DNA of 64,000 nucleotides from Chlorella sorokiniana (Eukaryota; Chlorophyta; Trebouxiophyceae; Chlorellales; Chlorellaceae), in assembly GCA_025917655.1 (NCBI GenBank), contig CP084619.1, positions 3,887,001 through 3,951,000 on the forward strand. Reading direction: 5' to 3'. The notes under the pieces were generated by a model. It was given only the letters and a program-made list of their open reading frames with translations, made no database searches and had not been told where the DNA came from. A program made the translations under genes and the position numbers. This document shows, piece by piece, positions 1 to 11,268 of this stretch (the first letter of the stretch is position 1; every line of letters begins with the position of its first letter).

Positions 1-3000
1 CTTCCCCCTTCTCACCCAGCAGCCTGCAGCAGGCCGGTGCACAGCGCTGTGGCCGCGGCTTCGTCGCCGGGGCCTGCCGCCCAGCGCTGCGCCAGCAGCA
101 GCAGCACAAAGGCGGCCTCCGCCGCGCCGCCCAGCTGTGCGGCTGCCGGGTCAACGGCCGCCGGCGCGTGCGTGCCGGCCCGGGCCCGTGCTTGCGCGCT
201 GAGGTCGGCCAGAGCGTCGCACAGCACGCCCAGCGCGGACTGCACCGCCCGGCCGGCGCGCCGTCGCTGCCACCGTCGCCGCTGCTTGTTGGGCGCAGCC
301 TGTGGGCCGCCGACAGCAGCGCCTTGAGGGCGGCGGCGGCCGCCAGGCGGGCGTCCTCCAGCGAGGCCGCCACGCTGGTGCCCTCCAGCCAAGCGGGCAG
401 CGCGCGCAGCGTGCTCAGCTGCTGCGCCGCCGCGCCGCCGCCCAGGCGCCGAGCCAGCTGCTGCCAGTCGTAGACGAAGGCCCGGCCGGGCTCCCGGTCT
501 GCAGCCACGCGCTCTGGCACCTCTGCCTGCTGCAGCAGCATGCGGGAGACGGCACGGGCGGCGGCAGCTGCCGGGAAGCTGCGCGCCGCCAGGCGCGGCG
601 CCTGCTCCGCCAGCACGCGCGCCGCCTCGCCCTGGCTGGCAAAGGGCGCAGCAGCGGCTGCGCTGCCGCCGCCAGGCGTGGCACCAGGGCCGCTCCCTGG
701 GCCGCGCTGAGCCAGAGAGCGTCGTCCGACAGCGCCGCTCCCAGCAGCTGCAGGGCGGCTGCCGCGGCGGCACACGCTGCACGCCCAGCAGCAGGCCGTG
801 CGTGGGCAGCGGCGCGCAGTACCGCTCCAGCAGCGGGGGCACCAGCTTCTCGGGCAGCCGCCGCAGGAAGCCGGCCAGCTCGGCAGGCATGCCGGCCGCG
901 CGCCCCCGCGCCACTTGCGCCTGCCGCACCCGCAGGCGGCGCCGCCGCCCACGCAAAGCACTCTGCCGCCAGGATCTGCAGCGCGCTCGCCTGCGCCGCC
1001 AGCAGTGCCGCCGTCGCCTCCTGGCCTGCCCACTGCTTGGCGGCGGCGCCCTCGTCGGCCTCGCCGCCGCGCAGGGCGGGCAGCGAGAGGGGTCCCGCCG
1101 CCGCCGCCGCCTCCGCCAGGCCCAGCAGATGGCCCCACAGCCCGGGCTGGCGCTGCAGCACCGCCACCGCACGGAACGCCGCCCCGCTGCACTGCCAGAA
1201 GGCAGCCAGCACCTGCGCTTGGCAGGCGGCGCGCGTCAGCGTATGTTGTGGTGGTGGGCGGTATGTGGGTGGTTGAGGGCGCGTGTAGGCATCAGCCTGG
1301 TTTGCTTGTCAGCGACCGGCTGGAAGGGCGGGCGTCTGCCGAGCTGCTGGCAGAGGCGCCCGCTGCGGCATGCTGCAAGGCGTCATCGCGCGGCCCCCAT
1401 CCACCCGCACAGCCGCCCCCCACACACACACACCTGCAGCAGCTTGGCCAGCACCGCTGGCTGCTCCGCCTGCAGCCGCTGCCGCGCCTGCAGCAGCTCC
1501 CAAAGCGCGTCTAGGCAGCCGCGCGGGCCGGTCGGCGAGCCCTTGCCGCCGCTGCCCGCCGGCTTTGGGGCGCTGCCCTCCGCCTTGGGAGCGCCGCCCT
1601 CAGCCTTGGGGCCCGCAGCTGCGTTGCCGCCGGCATTCTCCTGCAGGGGTGGCGCCAAGGGAGCAGCCGCAGTCGGCACATCAACATGCCCAGCCGGCCG
1701 CCAGCACAGCCCTGAGCGGCTTCGAGCCCGCCCGTCCGTCCCAACAGCCCCGACGCCCAGCCCTCGGAGGAAGCCGCTAACCAGCCAGCCCGGCCTTCTC
1801 CCAACCCTCCACAGCTGACACAGGAAATACGTGCCGTTGAAAAGCATGACACACGCAACTCCCCCATCCCCCAACACAACCCAGACACCCCTCAGCTCCC
1901 CCCTCCACGCGTTCCTCCCCCTCCCCCACACCCACACACCTTTTCCAGCAGCGCCTGCTCCAGAGTGCTGGGGAAGAGCAGGGCGTCCAGCAGGGAGGGG
2001 TGGTGCCGCACCGCGGCCGCCAGCACGTCGCAGGCGGCCCCCACCAGCGCGGGGCTGCCCGCCGCGGCGTCAGGGGCGAAGGCGGCGGCGATGGCGGCGC
2101 GCGCCGCCGAGGCCACGCCCCCTCCCCCTCCTGGGGCAGTAGCAGGGCAAAGACGGCGGCCGGCGCCGCGTCGGCGGCGGCCACCGCCAGGCAGTGCATG
2201 CTGCGCAGGACCAGGGCGCGACGGGCGGAGGAGAAGTAGGGGTAGCTGACGTAGGACAGCAGCACGGCCGCAGCGCTGGCAGGCTGCGCCGCCGTGCCGC
2301 CGCCGCCCGGCGGGGGCAGGGCCGGAAGAAGGCGGCGGGGGCGAGCCGCGCGGTGGGGCTGCCCGGCGGCAGCAGCACCGGCAGCAGGCGGTGCCATTCC
2401 TCGCAGGCCTCCTCCACCGCCGCCACCTCGTCCTCTCCGCGGGCGGCGGCGCCGCTGCGCTCCAGCACCTCGGCGTGGTGGGGCAGCGCGCACAGCAGGC
2501 ACGCCGTCATGCCGACGTCGTACCGCAGTACCGCCGCCGCCGCCGCAGCTATCGCTGACCCACCCTCCTCCGCGCCAGGCTCCCCGTCCGCGCCCTGAAG
2601 CCCCGCAGAGGCGGCGGCAGCGGGGGCGGTGGCTGAGGGCGCCGACAGCAGCGCCAGCCGCACGAGGCGCAGGGCCGCGCGGGCCAGGCGCCACCGGTCG
2701 GCTCGCAGGGCGTAGCGCCAGGAGCGGTGCTCCGCCAGCAGGCGGTGCAGGGCCCAAACCACCAGCAGCTGCAGGGCCGGGTCGGGAGACGCGGCTGCGG
2801 GGGAGGGGTGGGGGCAGGGGCGCCCGGGGCAGGCAGGCGGAACGCAGTGAACCATCTTGGGTGAGAGAGGTACTGCCATGGCAGCAGGGCGTGACGATCG
2901 CATAGCGCCCGCCCTGTGTTCAGGCGGACACTGTACTGCCTAAGCTGGACAGCTGTACTGCCGGCTGCGCCGCACCTGACACCAGCGTGGACAGCAGGCG

Positions 3001-6000
3001 AAGGAGGGCCTGGGTGGCTGGGTACTGCCCCGGCGCACTCTGCCGCCAGCAGCCGGCGCAGGAAGGGCGTGTCAAAGGGCTGCGCCGCGGCCTGGGGCGT
3101 GGCGGTTGCCGCCGCCGCCGCCGCCGCTGCTGTGGGCGTGACACCACAAAGCGACAGCAGCTCTGATGAAACGCGTCCAGGGATGCCTTCCGCCAGAGCA
3201 GCACAGATGGCAAGGCAGTCGGCTGCGGTGGAGAGGGCAAGGGAGCGTAGTGGGGAAGGGGTTGTCCAGAGGCAGGCAAAAGGCATGCTGAGCGGCTCAC
3301 TGACCAGCTGGCAGTCAGTGGCTCAGCGCTGAGCCAAAGGATCGTGGTGCGACCACGCTCACACAACAGCCCCCAAGCAGCAGATCTCAGATGCACCGCC
3401 GAGCAAGGCGCAGGTATGCCCGCGCCCGACACCGGGCCCCAGCCGGCTCACCGATGGCCCCTGTGGGCGGCTGCGCCAGCTGCGCCAGCACCGCCGCCGC
3501 ACGGCAGGCCAGGGACAGCAGGTCTGGGCCGCGCTGCCCCCCTCTGCCCCCCACCGGCACCTCCACATGAAGCAGCTGAAGCGCCGTCTGCGGGTCGCCC
3601 ACGCAGCACGCAGCCAGCAGGCCCAGCGCGGCCGCCAGCTCGTCGAGAGCGGCGGCGGCGTGCGCAGCGTCGGGGGCGGCGCGGGGAGCCGGGGGCACTT
3701 CTGCACCAGGGCCAGCGCCTCTGCAAGATCCGGGGGCATGGCTCAGCCGCAGAGCCTCCACACCAGCTGGCCCGCAGTTACGCACACAAAGGATGCTGGC
3801 ACTACCAAGCATGCGCCGGCCCCCCCCCCCTCTCCCTACCTGCCATGCGCGCCAGCAGGACCCACTGCCCCGTGCCCGGGGCAGCGCCAGGCGCCAGCGC
3901 ACCAGCGCCAGGCGGTCGAGGTCCTGGCCCAGCGGTACCGCCCACAGTGGGTCACTGGAGGGCAGGCCAGGGGCAGCTCCGCCAGCTCGCCCACCACGCC
4001 CTGGGGGCAAGGGTGGGGGTGGGGGTTGTTCAGTGTTCAGAGGGCGCATTTCGCAGAAAGAAATGTGCGTGTTGTTTTGTGTGTGTGTTGGGGGGTTCAA
4101 ACGGGGGAAGGGGCCATATTGCGCAGCGGAGGGGGATGGGCGTGCAGAGGAAGGACGACGCGGCGTGAAGCCTCCAGAGCCACGGTGTTGGTACGAAGGA
4201 AGCATGGTCTGACGGGGGGGTGAAGGGGGCAAGGGTGCACGCCGAGGCAAGCAACACACCTGCGGCAGCGTCAGCGAGCGGGCACCGGGAGCGGGATGGG
4301 CTGGCGGGTGCACACATCCCCGCCCTCCATGGCACCCTCCTCGATGGCTGGATCGGGCAGCGCGTGCAGGCTGGCCAGCCCCGCAGGCTGCGCCAGGTAC
4401 GCGGCGGCAGCAGCGGCTGCAGGGGGCCAGCACATGGGGGAATGGGGGCGCGTGTTGGGTCTCGTGGCAAAAAGAGCAGCCGCGTATTCCGCATTGGGCA
4501 ATGCGCAGCTTCAGAACGAGCTGCAGCCAGGGTGTGTAGCTCCCGCTCCGCCCGCAAACAAAACCGTCAGATGGAAAGGACGGTCAGCTTGAGAGGCAGG
4601 GGTTGGATTTTAGTGCAGCAGCCCGTCGCACCCGAGTCGGCTGTGGCGCTCAGCGCTGCCAGCAGGCTGTACAGGGGGTGGGCAGGGCGGGGAAGAGGCT
4701 CAGCAGCTCGCCCAGGAAGTGGCGAAGCGGCTCGTCGGCGGCGCGGTCGCCCGCCCAGAACCCCTCACACAGGGCGGGCTGGTCCCTGCGCAGTGGCAAG
4801 TGGGGGTGGTAGTGGCGTGTGTAGGGCGTGTGTGTGTGTGGTGTGTGTGTGGGCGGGAGGGAGGCGGCAATGGCAGGGCAGCGAGATGGAGTGCGTGGCT
4901 GCAGCACGTGCCCCGAGGCAGGCTGGTTGCTGGCAGCGCCTGCGCCAGCAGCAGCAGCAGCATGGACTGGGGCGGGTGCTCAGCAGGGAGAGAGGGAGGC
5001 GCGGATGCGTGCCTGAACAGGTTGCTCAGCGTCGCCACCACCAGCTGCGTCTGAGGGAGCGGCAGCGAGGCGGGGCTGAAGTCAAAGGCGGCAAACGCGG
5101 CCGACATGGTGCTGCAGCAGGGGGAGGAGGGGCAGAGAATGGGTGGCGAAGTGAGCCGAGGCGGGCGTTGCCAAGGGCGGCGGGAGCGCCCTCCTCGTTG
5201 CACCCTGATGGGACCACGCAGCAGCAGCGGCGCCACCCATCCAGCGACTCGCCTGAGCACGATGTTGTTGTACATCTCGGCGACGATGGGCGGTCCCGGC
5301 GTGCGCGGTGAGGTCACGCAGCGTGCGCAGCGCGTCCAACTCGTGCGCCCTTGCCGCGTGTGCCCGTAGTTGCTGCCGCCGCTGTCGCTGGGCCCCGCGT
5401 CGCCGCCGCGCGCCGCCAGGCACATCACAGCGGCCCAGGCCAGCAGCACGGGGAGTGGGGGCTGCGGCGGTGGGCCACCACGCGGCCAGCTCAGCGTGCA
5501 CAGCGTCGCGCACCGAAGGGGCTGCAAAGGCGTAGGAGTCGGGGGTGACGGGGTGCCCCCTGCCAGCGCCGCCAGCGCCTGATCCACGTCCAGCATCTCC
5601 AGCAGCAGCAGGGTGCCCTGTGCGTGGGTGTGGGTGTACGGGATGGGGTGGGGGGGCAGGAAGTAGCAGGGGACAACCATATGTATGTGCGTGCGCGCAT
5701 GTGGCGGGGAAAGAGGGGCGGAAAGTGCAACAGCGTGCACACCAGCCACAAGCAGGCGGTCCCTCCTTTGCCTCCTTGCCCTCCGCCCTCCCCCAAGCGC
5801 TCACCAGCTTGACCGACAGCTGCGCGGGCGACAGCTCAGCGCCGCCGTCGCCGCCAGGGGACGCGTACGGCGGCGCGGCACGGCTGAACAGGCGGCGTGC
5901 AGCAGCTTGGCCAGGGAGATGAAGCGTTCGGGGGGCACTGCTTGCGCGGGTGGTAGTAGATGAGCATGAGGATGTGCAGCAGGCAGCAGCGCTCATCGGC

Positions 6001-7107
6001 CTCCGCGGACGCCCGCGCCTCGGCCAGCGCTGCCGCGTGTGCCCCCAGGGCCCCGCCCTGCCGCGCCCCAGCCGCCAAGCCGCCCAGCGCGGCGCCGGTG
6101 AGCGGGGACAGGCCCAGACGCGCCATGCCGGCCAGCGACAGCGTTGTGGGGGTGGCTGCTGCTGCTGCTGCGGCGGCGGTGTGTCCCCCGCCCTCCAGGT
6201 TGGCCCGAAGCGCCGAGAAGGCTGCGTCCTCCAGGCCGGCCGCCAGCATGGCAGACAGCGACGACTCAACCTCGTCCAGCAGCGGGCCGCCGTCCGCGCC
6301 TGCGGGGCAGGCAGGTGTTGGTGTGAGCACATGGGGGATGGTGCCGCTGGTGTGCAAGTGATAGTGGTTGTGCATGTGTTTTTATAACAGGCGGGTGCAA
6401 GGGTAGGTGGGGCCGCCAGCCTAGATTCAGCTGCATTCGCGCACACCCCTCCCAGGCTGGCATAGTGGCATCGCGCAGCAGGGAGCAGGGCAGGCAGCGG
6501 CGCTCACGCTCCCCCTCCCACAGCAGCCTCTCGATGGACTCCAGCAGGCACAGGCGCTCGTTGAGGTAGAGCTCCGCCACCTCCAGGCGCTGATCGGGCG
6601 ACAGGCTGGCGCCGCCGCCGGCCCCTGCCGCGGGCAGCAGCGCGGCTGGGCCCGCCTTGGCCACCCAGCGGCGCAGCAGGATGTACGCCTGTACCTCGTC
6701 CAGGGCCAGGGTGCGGGAGAGGTCCAGGGCCGCGGGCGCAGCCCTGCCTCCACGGGCAGCTTCTTGGCGCCGATGCTCAGCGAGCTCTCGCTCTCCAGCG
6801 CCCGTCGGCTCGCCTCGCTGGGCGGCTGGAAGCCAGCAGTGCCGCGGGACAGCCATGCCTCATATTCTGCGGCGACGTGCGAAATGGGCAGGGGGCGTGT
6901 GGCTGGGGAGTGGCGTCCCTGCACGGCGGCCCCTCGTGGCGGCGGCGGCCGGCGCAAACTGGGGAGGCTGGGCCAGCGTGGCGCACCATGCAGCGTGGTC
7001 TTCAGCGTCTCAGTGGGCACAGCGTCGGGATCCTGCTTCAACGTCTGAAGCTGGTTGTACAGCTTCTGAAACGGGGGCCACCACAGGGCCTGGGCGTCAA
7101 ACGGCAT
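1..7107 (-). CDS. NUP188: Nucleoporin NUP188 homologue (partial, C-terminal part off the left edge)
   Basis: Scaffold nucleoporin of the inner ring of the nuclear pore. The N-terminus (start 7107) reads MPFDAQALWWPPFQKL, then a WLSRG...FQPPSEASRRALESE stretch, LDEVQAYILLRRW, YLNERLCLLESIERLL, LLHILMLIYYHPRK and WAAVMCLAARGG. These follow, in the same order, the landmarks of plant NUP188 (LWW..F, F.PP.EKSREAL, LDEVQSYIL, YYMERQCLL, WAVFLCL) as I know them. The rest is Ala/Leu-rich helical repeat, as expected for this alpha-solenoid. There are many short exons on the minus strand; some introns begin GTGTGTG. Only the first ~half to two thirds of a ~1,700-2,000 residue family is likely present. 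One frame break lies near 6742-6744: the reading switches after LPVEAG with no room for an intron, and one extra G in a GGG run restores it. It is divergent from the CSK gene. Family call is strong; exon ends are approximate. Confidence 0.78.
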
Positions 7108-7750
7108 CTCGTCAGCCGCCGCTGTCGCGCCGCCACCGCAATCTGCTCAGGGCTGACAAGCACTCAGGGCCTGGGTGTGCACGCTGTTTGAGGACGCCTG
7201 CACGCAATTGCAAGGCGAAGCCCACGTTCAGAAGCTAGAGCCAGCGCATACGACAGCAGGCAGCAGCATGCTGCGGCAAGCGGCCGCCAAGCGGCGCCGG
7301 CCTGCCCCTTGGGAATGCTGTGCCAGGGTGGCGATTGCCGCCAGGCATCGACTGATTCGTCATCATATATTGTGAAGTTGGAGACAAGCAACGAGGCCAA
7401 CTTGCAGCAGCTGGCGGTGGCCGGTTGCAACGCGACGGTACGCACGACCCTGCTCGCTGACCTCATATCAAACCATGAAGTAGAGCACACAGCGACCGCG
7501 CTCCTTCAAAACCAAAGAACACAATGGGCAGGTGATCAATCACCTCCTCAAACGCTGCTATAGTGCGATTGAAACGAAAAATATCATTCAGCATTCATGT
7601 GTCTCTGCCGATGTCGCCGTCGATAAGTCAATCAGGCAGCCTGGCAGCACGCCACCTTTCTTCTGATATTTTTTCCTTACCTTGAGGCCCATTGCTGCCC
7701 TTTGCTGTCGACATACATGCTCTGACATATTCCACGACTTGTGATGGGCC
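7108..7750. promoter_or_regulatory. Divergent intergenic region between NUP188 and CSK
   Basis: About 640 bp separate the NUP188 start (7107, -) from the first likely CSK exon. The right part (about 7350-7740) is visibly more AT-rich than the flanking genes and contains no convincing coding frame. It should hold both promoters; no TATA-like element could be assigned with confidence. Confidence 0.4.
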
Positions 7751-10264
7751 ATGAAGGCCATTCGGGCCCTGTCTCACGCAAGTCCGTCTCGTCTCTCCTC
7801 CGCCCCGCACTTTTGTGTCTGGCAGGCCCTTTACCAATGCCGCCTGCCTCTGAGGCATCGCCAGATTGCGTGCTGCGCAGCCACGGCAGGTGCGGCCTTT
7901 GCCACGGCCCGTCTTCTTGCTTCTGCCGCTGAACTGGCTTCTTGAAGCGACGCTGTCACGCCTTTGCAGAGAGTTCGGCAGAATGGAGCCGCCTCACTGG
8001 CAAGGCGAGCGTGACAGACAGTGCTGAGGCGTCCGCCGGCGTGCGCTCGCTCCTTCTAGACGAACTTGTGCAGGCAAGGCCCGAGCCTGGGCACCTTACC
8101 TCTGCAGCCAGCATGACGTGTTGTAGTACACCGTATGGCATGCGCTGCAATGGGGCAGGCGACTGCAGTGCAGGGCAGAAGGGGTGGCGGATGCGTGTTT
8201 GCATTATTGTTCCAACCGCTGCTGGCGGGGTCCACCTGGACCCGTCGCGGCCTGTTCCCCGCCTGCAGGCCAGCTCCGAGCTGCAGGAGCTTTGCTTGCA
8301 GCAGCTGAAGCTGCTCACCACAGCGCTGCAGCTCAGCCTGCAGGCGGTGCTGACCAGCAGCATCTCCATCGATGAGGAGGTGGACGAGGAGGCGCTGCGG
8401 CAGCACATGCTCGCCGACAGCGACTGCCTGCGCAGCACCGTCTACTGCCGCGCGCCGTCCAGCCTGCAGACGGGGCAGCTGCAGCTACAGCTGGTTGCTG
8501 CCTCTGGCGGCAGCAGCACTTTGCAGCCGCCGCCGCCGCAACAGCAGCAGCGCTTCCTGTTCCTGGGCCAGGATGGGATGGCGGGCGGCAGCCTGGCGGA
8601 CCAGGAGCAGTGGATCCTGGAGCAGCAGGTCATCGTACTGCCCGACTCGGGTGGTCTTGTACTGCCGCTGGCACACGCCGGCTTCCTGGTGGGCTTGCTG
8701 GTTGTGGAGCGCTGTGCCGCGGGGGAGCAGCAGCCTCAGGGCATGCCTGCGAGACAAGCAGGCGCAGTGGGCAACAGCAAAGCGGACACGGGCGGCGGCG
8801 ACGGCGGCGCCGTGCCAGCGTGCCTGCTGTTCCGCTCGGCAGAGCTGCAGCTGCTGAAGCAGACAGCCGCGGTGCTGGCCCTGGCCTGCGCGATGGACCT
8901 GCGAGCCGCGCTGGAGCGTGTGGGTGCTGCGTACCGCCAGCGCCAGGCGTCGGCGCTGGTGCAGGCGGTGAGCTGCACGCTGACCAGTGTCACGCCGCTG
9001 CGGAGCCTCTTCTGCTGCTTGCGATCACGCGCGTGGCGTAACAAAGCCTCCAACTTGGCTCCCACTCATCACTCGTGCGACTGCTCCCCCGACAGGCCAA
9101 GAAGCCGCTGAGCGTCATGCGCACGCTGGGGACCATGCTGCTGCCCCGCCTGCAGCCCGGGGAGCCTGACAGAGACTTTGCTCAAGGTGTGCCGTCGCCT
9201 GCGCCGTAGCCTGCAGGCTGCGCTTGCCCCCGCCCGGGTCTGTGCAGCGATGCAACATGCAGACATTGCAGCCAAGGCTGTTGTCCCTCCCTTTTTGGCT
9301 GCAGGCATCTTGGAGCAGGGCAGCCGGCTGCAGGAGGTGGTGCAGCAGCTGCAAGCAGCCCTACACCCGTCTGCAGCTGCGGCAGTCGTGCCCTCGGCCC
9401 TGCTGCAAGCAGGGGACGGCCGGCGGCAGCGCAAGGCCTTGCCCCAGAACAGCAGCAGCAGCGGCGGCAGCAGCAGCAGCAGTTCGGACGACAAGTCTGC
9501 TGGGCAGTGGCAGCTTTTGGAGCCTGGCGCGGGGCGGCCTGCGTTGCCCAGCAGCAGCATCGGTCGCGACTTCCAGGCCATTGAAGTGAGCACCGAGGAA
9601 CCAGCCTGCAGCCAGGCTGGGCCCGGGTCCCAGCCGCCCGACGCGGCTGTGCCGTCGAGCGTAAGCGGCAGCAGCAGCATTGTGCCGGTGTTTGGCAGCA
9701 GGGCCTCGGCCGACCTGCTGAACGTGCTGATGCCGCTGCTGGCCTCTGCCAGCAACTTTGCTGCCGTGAGCGGCGTCAGCTTCGCGATGGCCGAGCCCAG
9801 CAGCGGCCATGCAGATGGCAGGCCAAACACCCTGACCAACCGCGGCGGGGCAGCCACAGGCGCGCCCCGCCAGCCGCTGGTGCTGCCCGCTGTGGAGGTG
9901 GCGGTTGGGCCCGGCAAGCTCAAGCGCATGCTGAGCCAGCTCATCGACGGCGTGATTGCCTGCGCGGCGAGGGGGACCATGTGCAGGCCTCTGTGCTGCA
10001 GCAGCAGTGGCAGGGGCGCCCGGCGTGGCGGTCTCCCTGTGCTGCTGCCGCAGCCTGGCGCATGGCGGCGGCGGCAGCATCGCCGGCCTGCCGCACCCGC
10101 CCATGCAGCCCGAGTTTGCTTTCTTGCGCGGCTCAGCAGCAGAAGCTAGTGGCTACTTTGAAGTGAGCTCCAGCGCCTTGCCAGGCGGACAGCGCCTTAG
10201 CAGCAGCGCCCTGACAGCCACGCTGTGGCTGCCCGTGGTGGCCCAGGACGCAGGCTGGACCTGA
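7751..10264 (+). CDS. CSK: Chloroplast sensor kinase (CSK) homologue
   Basis: Modified two-component sensor kinase, known in plants to act in the stroma and couple plastoquinone redox state to plastid transcription. Matches to plant CSK in order: ELQELCLQQLKLL (8278 on; plant DFQRLCLEQLDLF), a GAF-like region ending VLPLAHAGFLVGLLVVER, then LACAMDLRAAL. The next exon (9096-9186) gives AKKPLSVMRTLGTML (plant RGPLSTIRTLSKML), followed by GILEQGSRLQEVVQQL, then an ATPase-like part with VAVGPGKLKRMLSQLIDGV and a C-terminal ATLWLPVV. The phospho-acceptor His of ordinary histidine kinases is absent at the PLS.MRTL position, as in land-plant CSK. A Ser/Gln-rich linker lies between. A frame change near 10.05-10.1 kb is probably an indel. 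An open frame from 7751 looks like a transit peptide (basic, Ala/Ser-rich), but its splice to the body was not resolved, so the start is uncertain. The stop at 10262-10264 is well supported. Confidence 0.72.
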
Positions 10265-11268
10265 GGCTTTTGGGCGCTGATATTTGCTGTGCCCCGGCCT
10301 CATGCCTGCTTCTCGCAACCGTAGTGTGCCATATAATTTCTCACAATGCCTTCTCGTCCCAATTCCTGTCCTTCCTCTTCGCTTCACTTTCCTGACCATG
10401 TGATTGTGCCTCTTGCACCTGACCAGTCTCACCTCAGTGGCAGTTTTGTTACCTGTTGTCACTCCTCCATCTGTCATTCTGAATCATCCTGGACAAAGCA
10501 ACACATGGTGCAAGTGCAGGCTGGATCATGAGGCAGGGTGCAGCGCGGCGGGAGCCAGGCGTGAGAGTCAGCTGGAGAGGGTGCAGCGGGCGCTCTAGTG
10601 TGTTGCCCCGTCAGCCAGTAACAGGCGGTGAGCCACAGCCCCGACCAGAGACAGCTGCAATTGCTGTGCCAAGCTCAGCTGCCCCGACACGCCTCGAGCT
10701 CTGCCATGTAGGGCAACTGGGGAGGTGCTCTGTGTGGGGGGGAGGAGGGGCGGGGGAGTATGCTGAGGGCGTCTGGCGGAGGTGTGTGGCGGAAGTGCTG
10801 CGCAGCAGCTGGACCCGTCCAATCATGCTCGCCAGGCCGCTCGGTGCCCAGACTGAGGGCTGACACTGTTACAACTCTTGGGCACACCCTCAGCGGGAAT
10901 GGGTGCTCTCCAACAAGAACGGGCAGCCGGATAGGGCAATGCCAGCAGCAAAGTGCACAGCTTGCCGGAAGGCCGCTTCCAAAAGTGGATATGCATCAAG
11001 AATACACACAGCAGAGGTATACTGGCTAAAGATAACACGCTCTTACTGCCTCCAGAAGGCCGCATATTATTGTCTGAAAAGAGGTGGCTGACGGGTAGAA
11101 AGCAAGGGAGGATGAAAAAGGTCAGTTTGCTAGATTGAAAGGAAGTAACCATTAGCAAAAGATAGAACAAAGTTAGACATGAATGTAGAGCTGGGGCATG
11201 GTGGGCTCGAGCAAGCTAGGCGGAGTAGAAGAGAGATCGGGAAGGAAGCACGTATGTTTTGGAGGCAA
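10265..11268. other. Convergent intergenic region, CSK / secreted protein A
   Basis: Roughly 1 kb between the two stop codons. It contains short open frames on both strands but none with recognisable protein sequence, intron structure or conserved motif. Around 10850-11200 it is AT-richer than the genes. Probably two 3' UTRs plus spacer; nothing else seen. Confidence 0.4.

Noticed and set aside
12-1276. Very long Ala/Arg/Gly-rich open frames on both strands at the left end
   Set aside because: GC-rich shadow frames. The minus-strand alpha-helical frames fit NUP188; the plus-strand frames have no domain and arise from codon-position GC bias.
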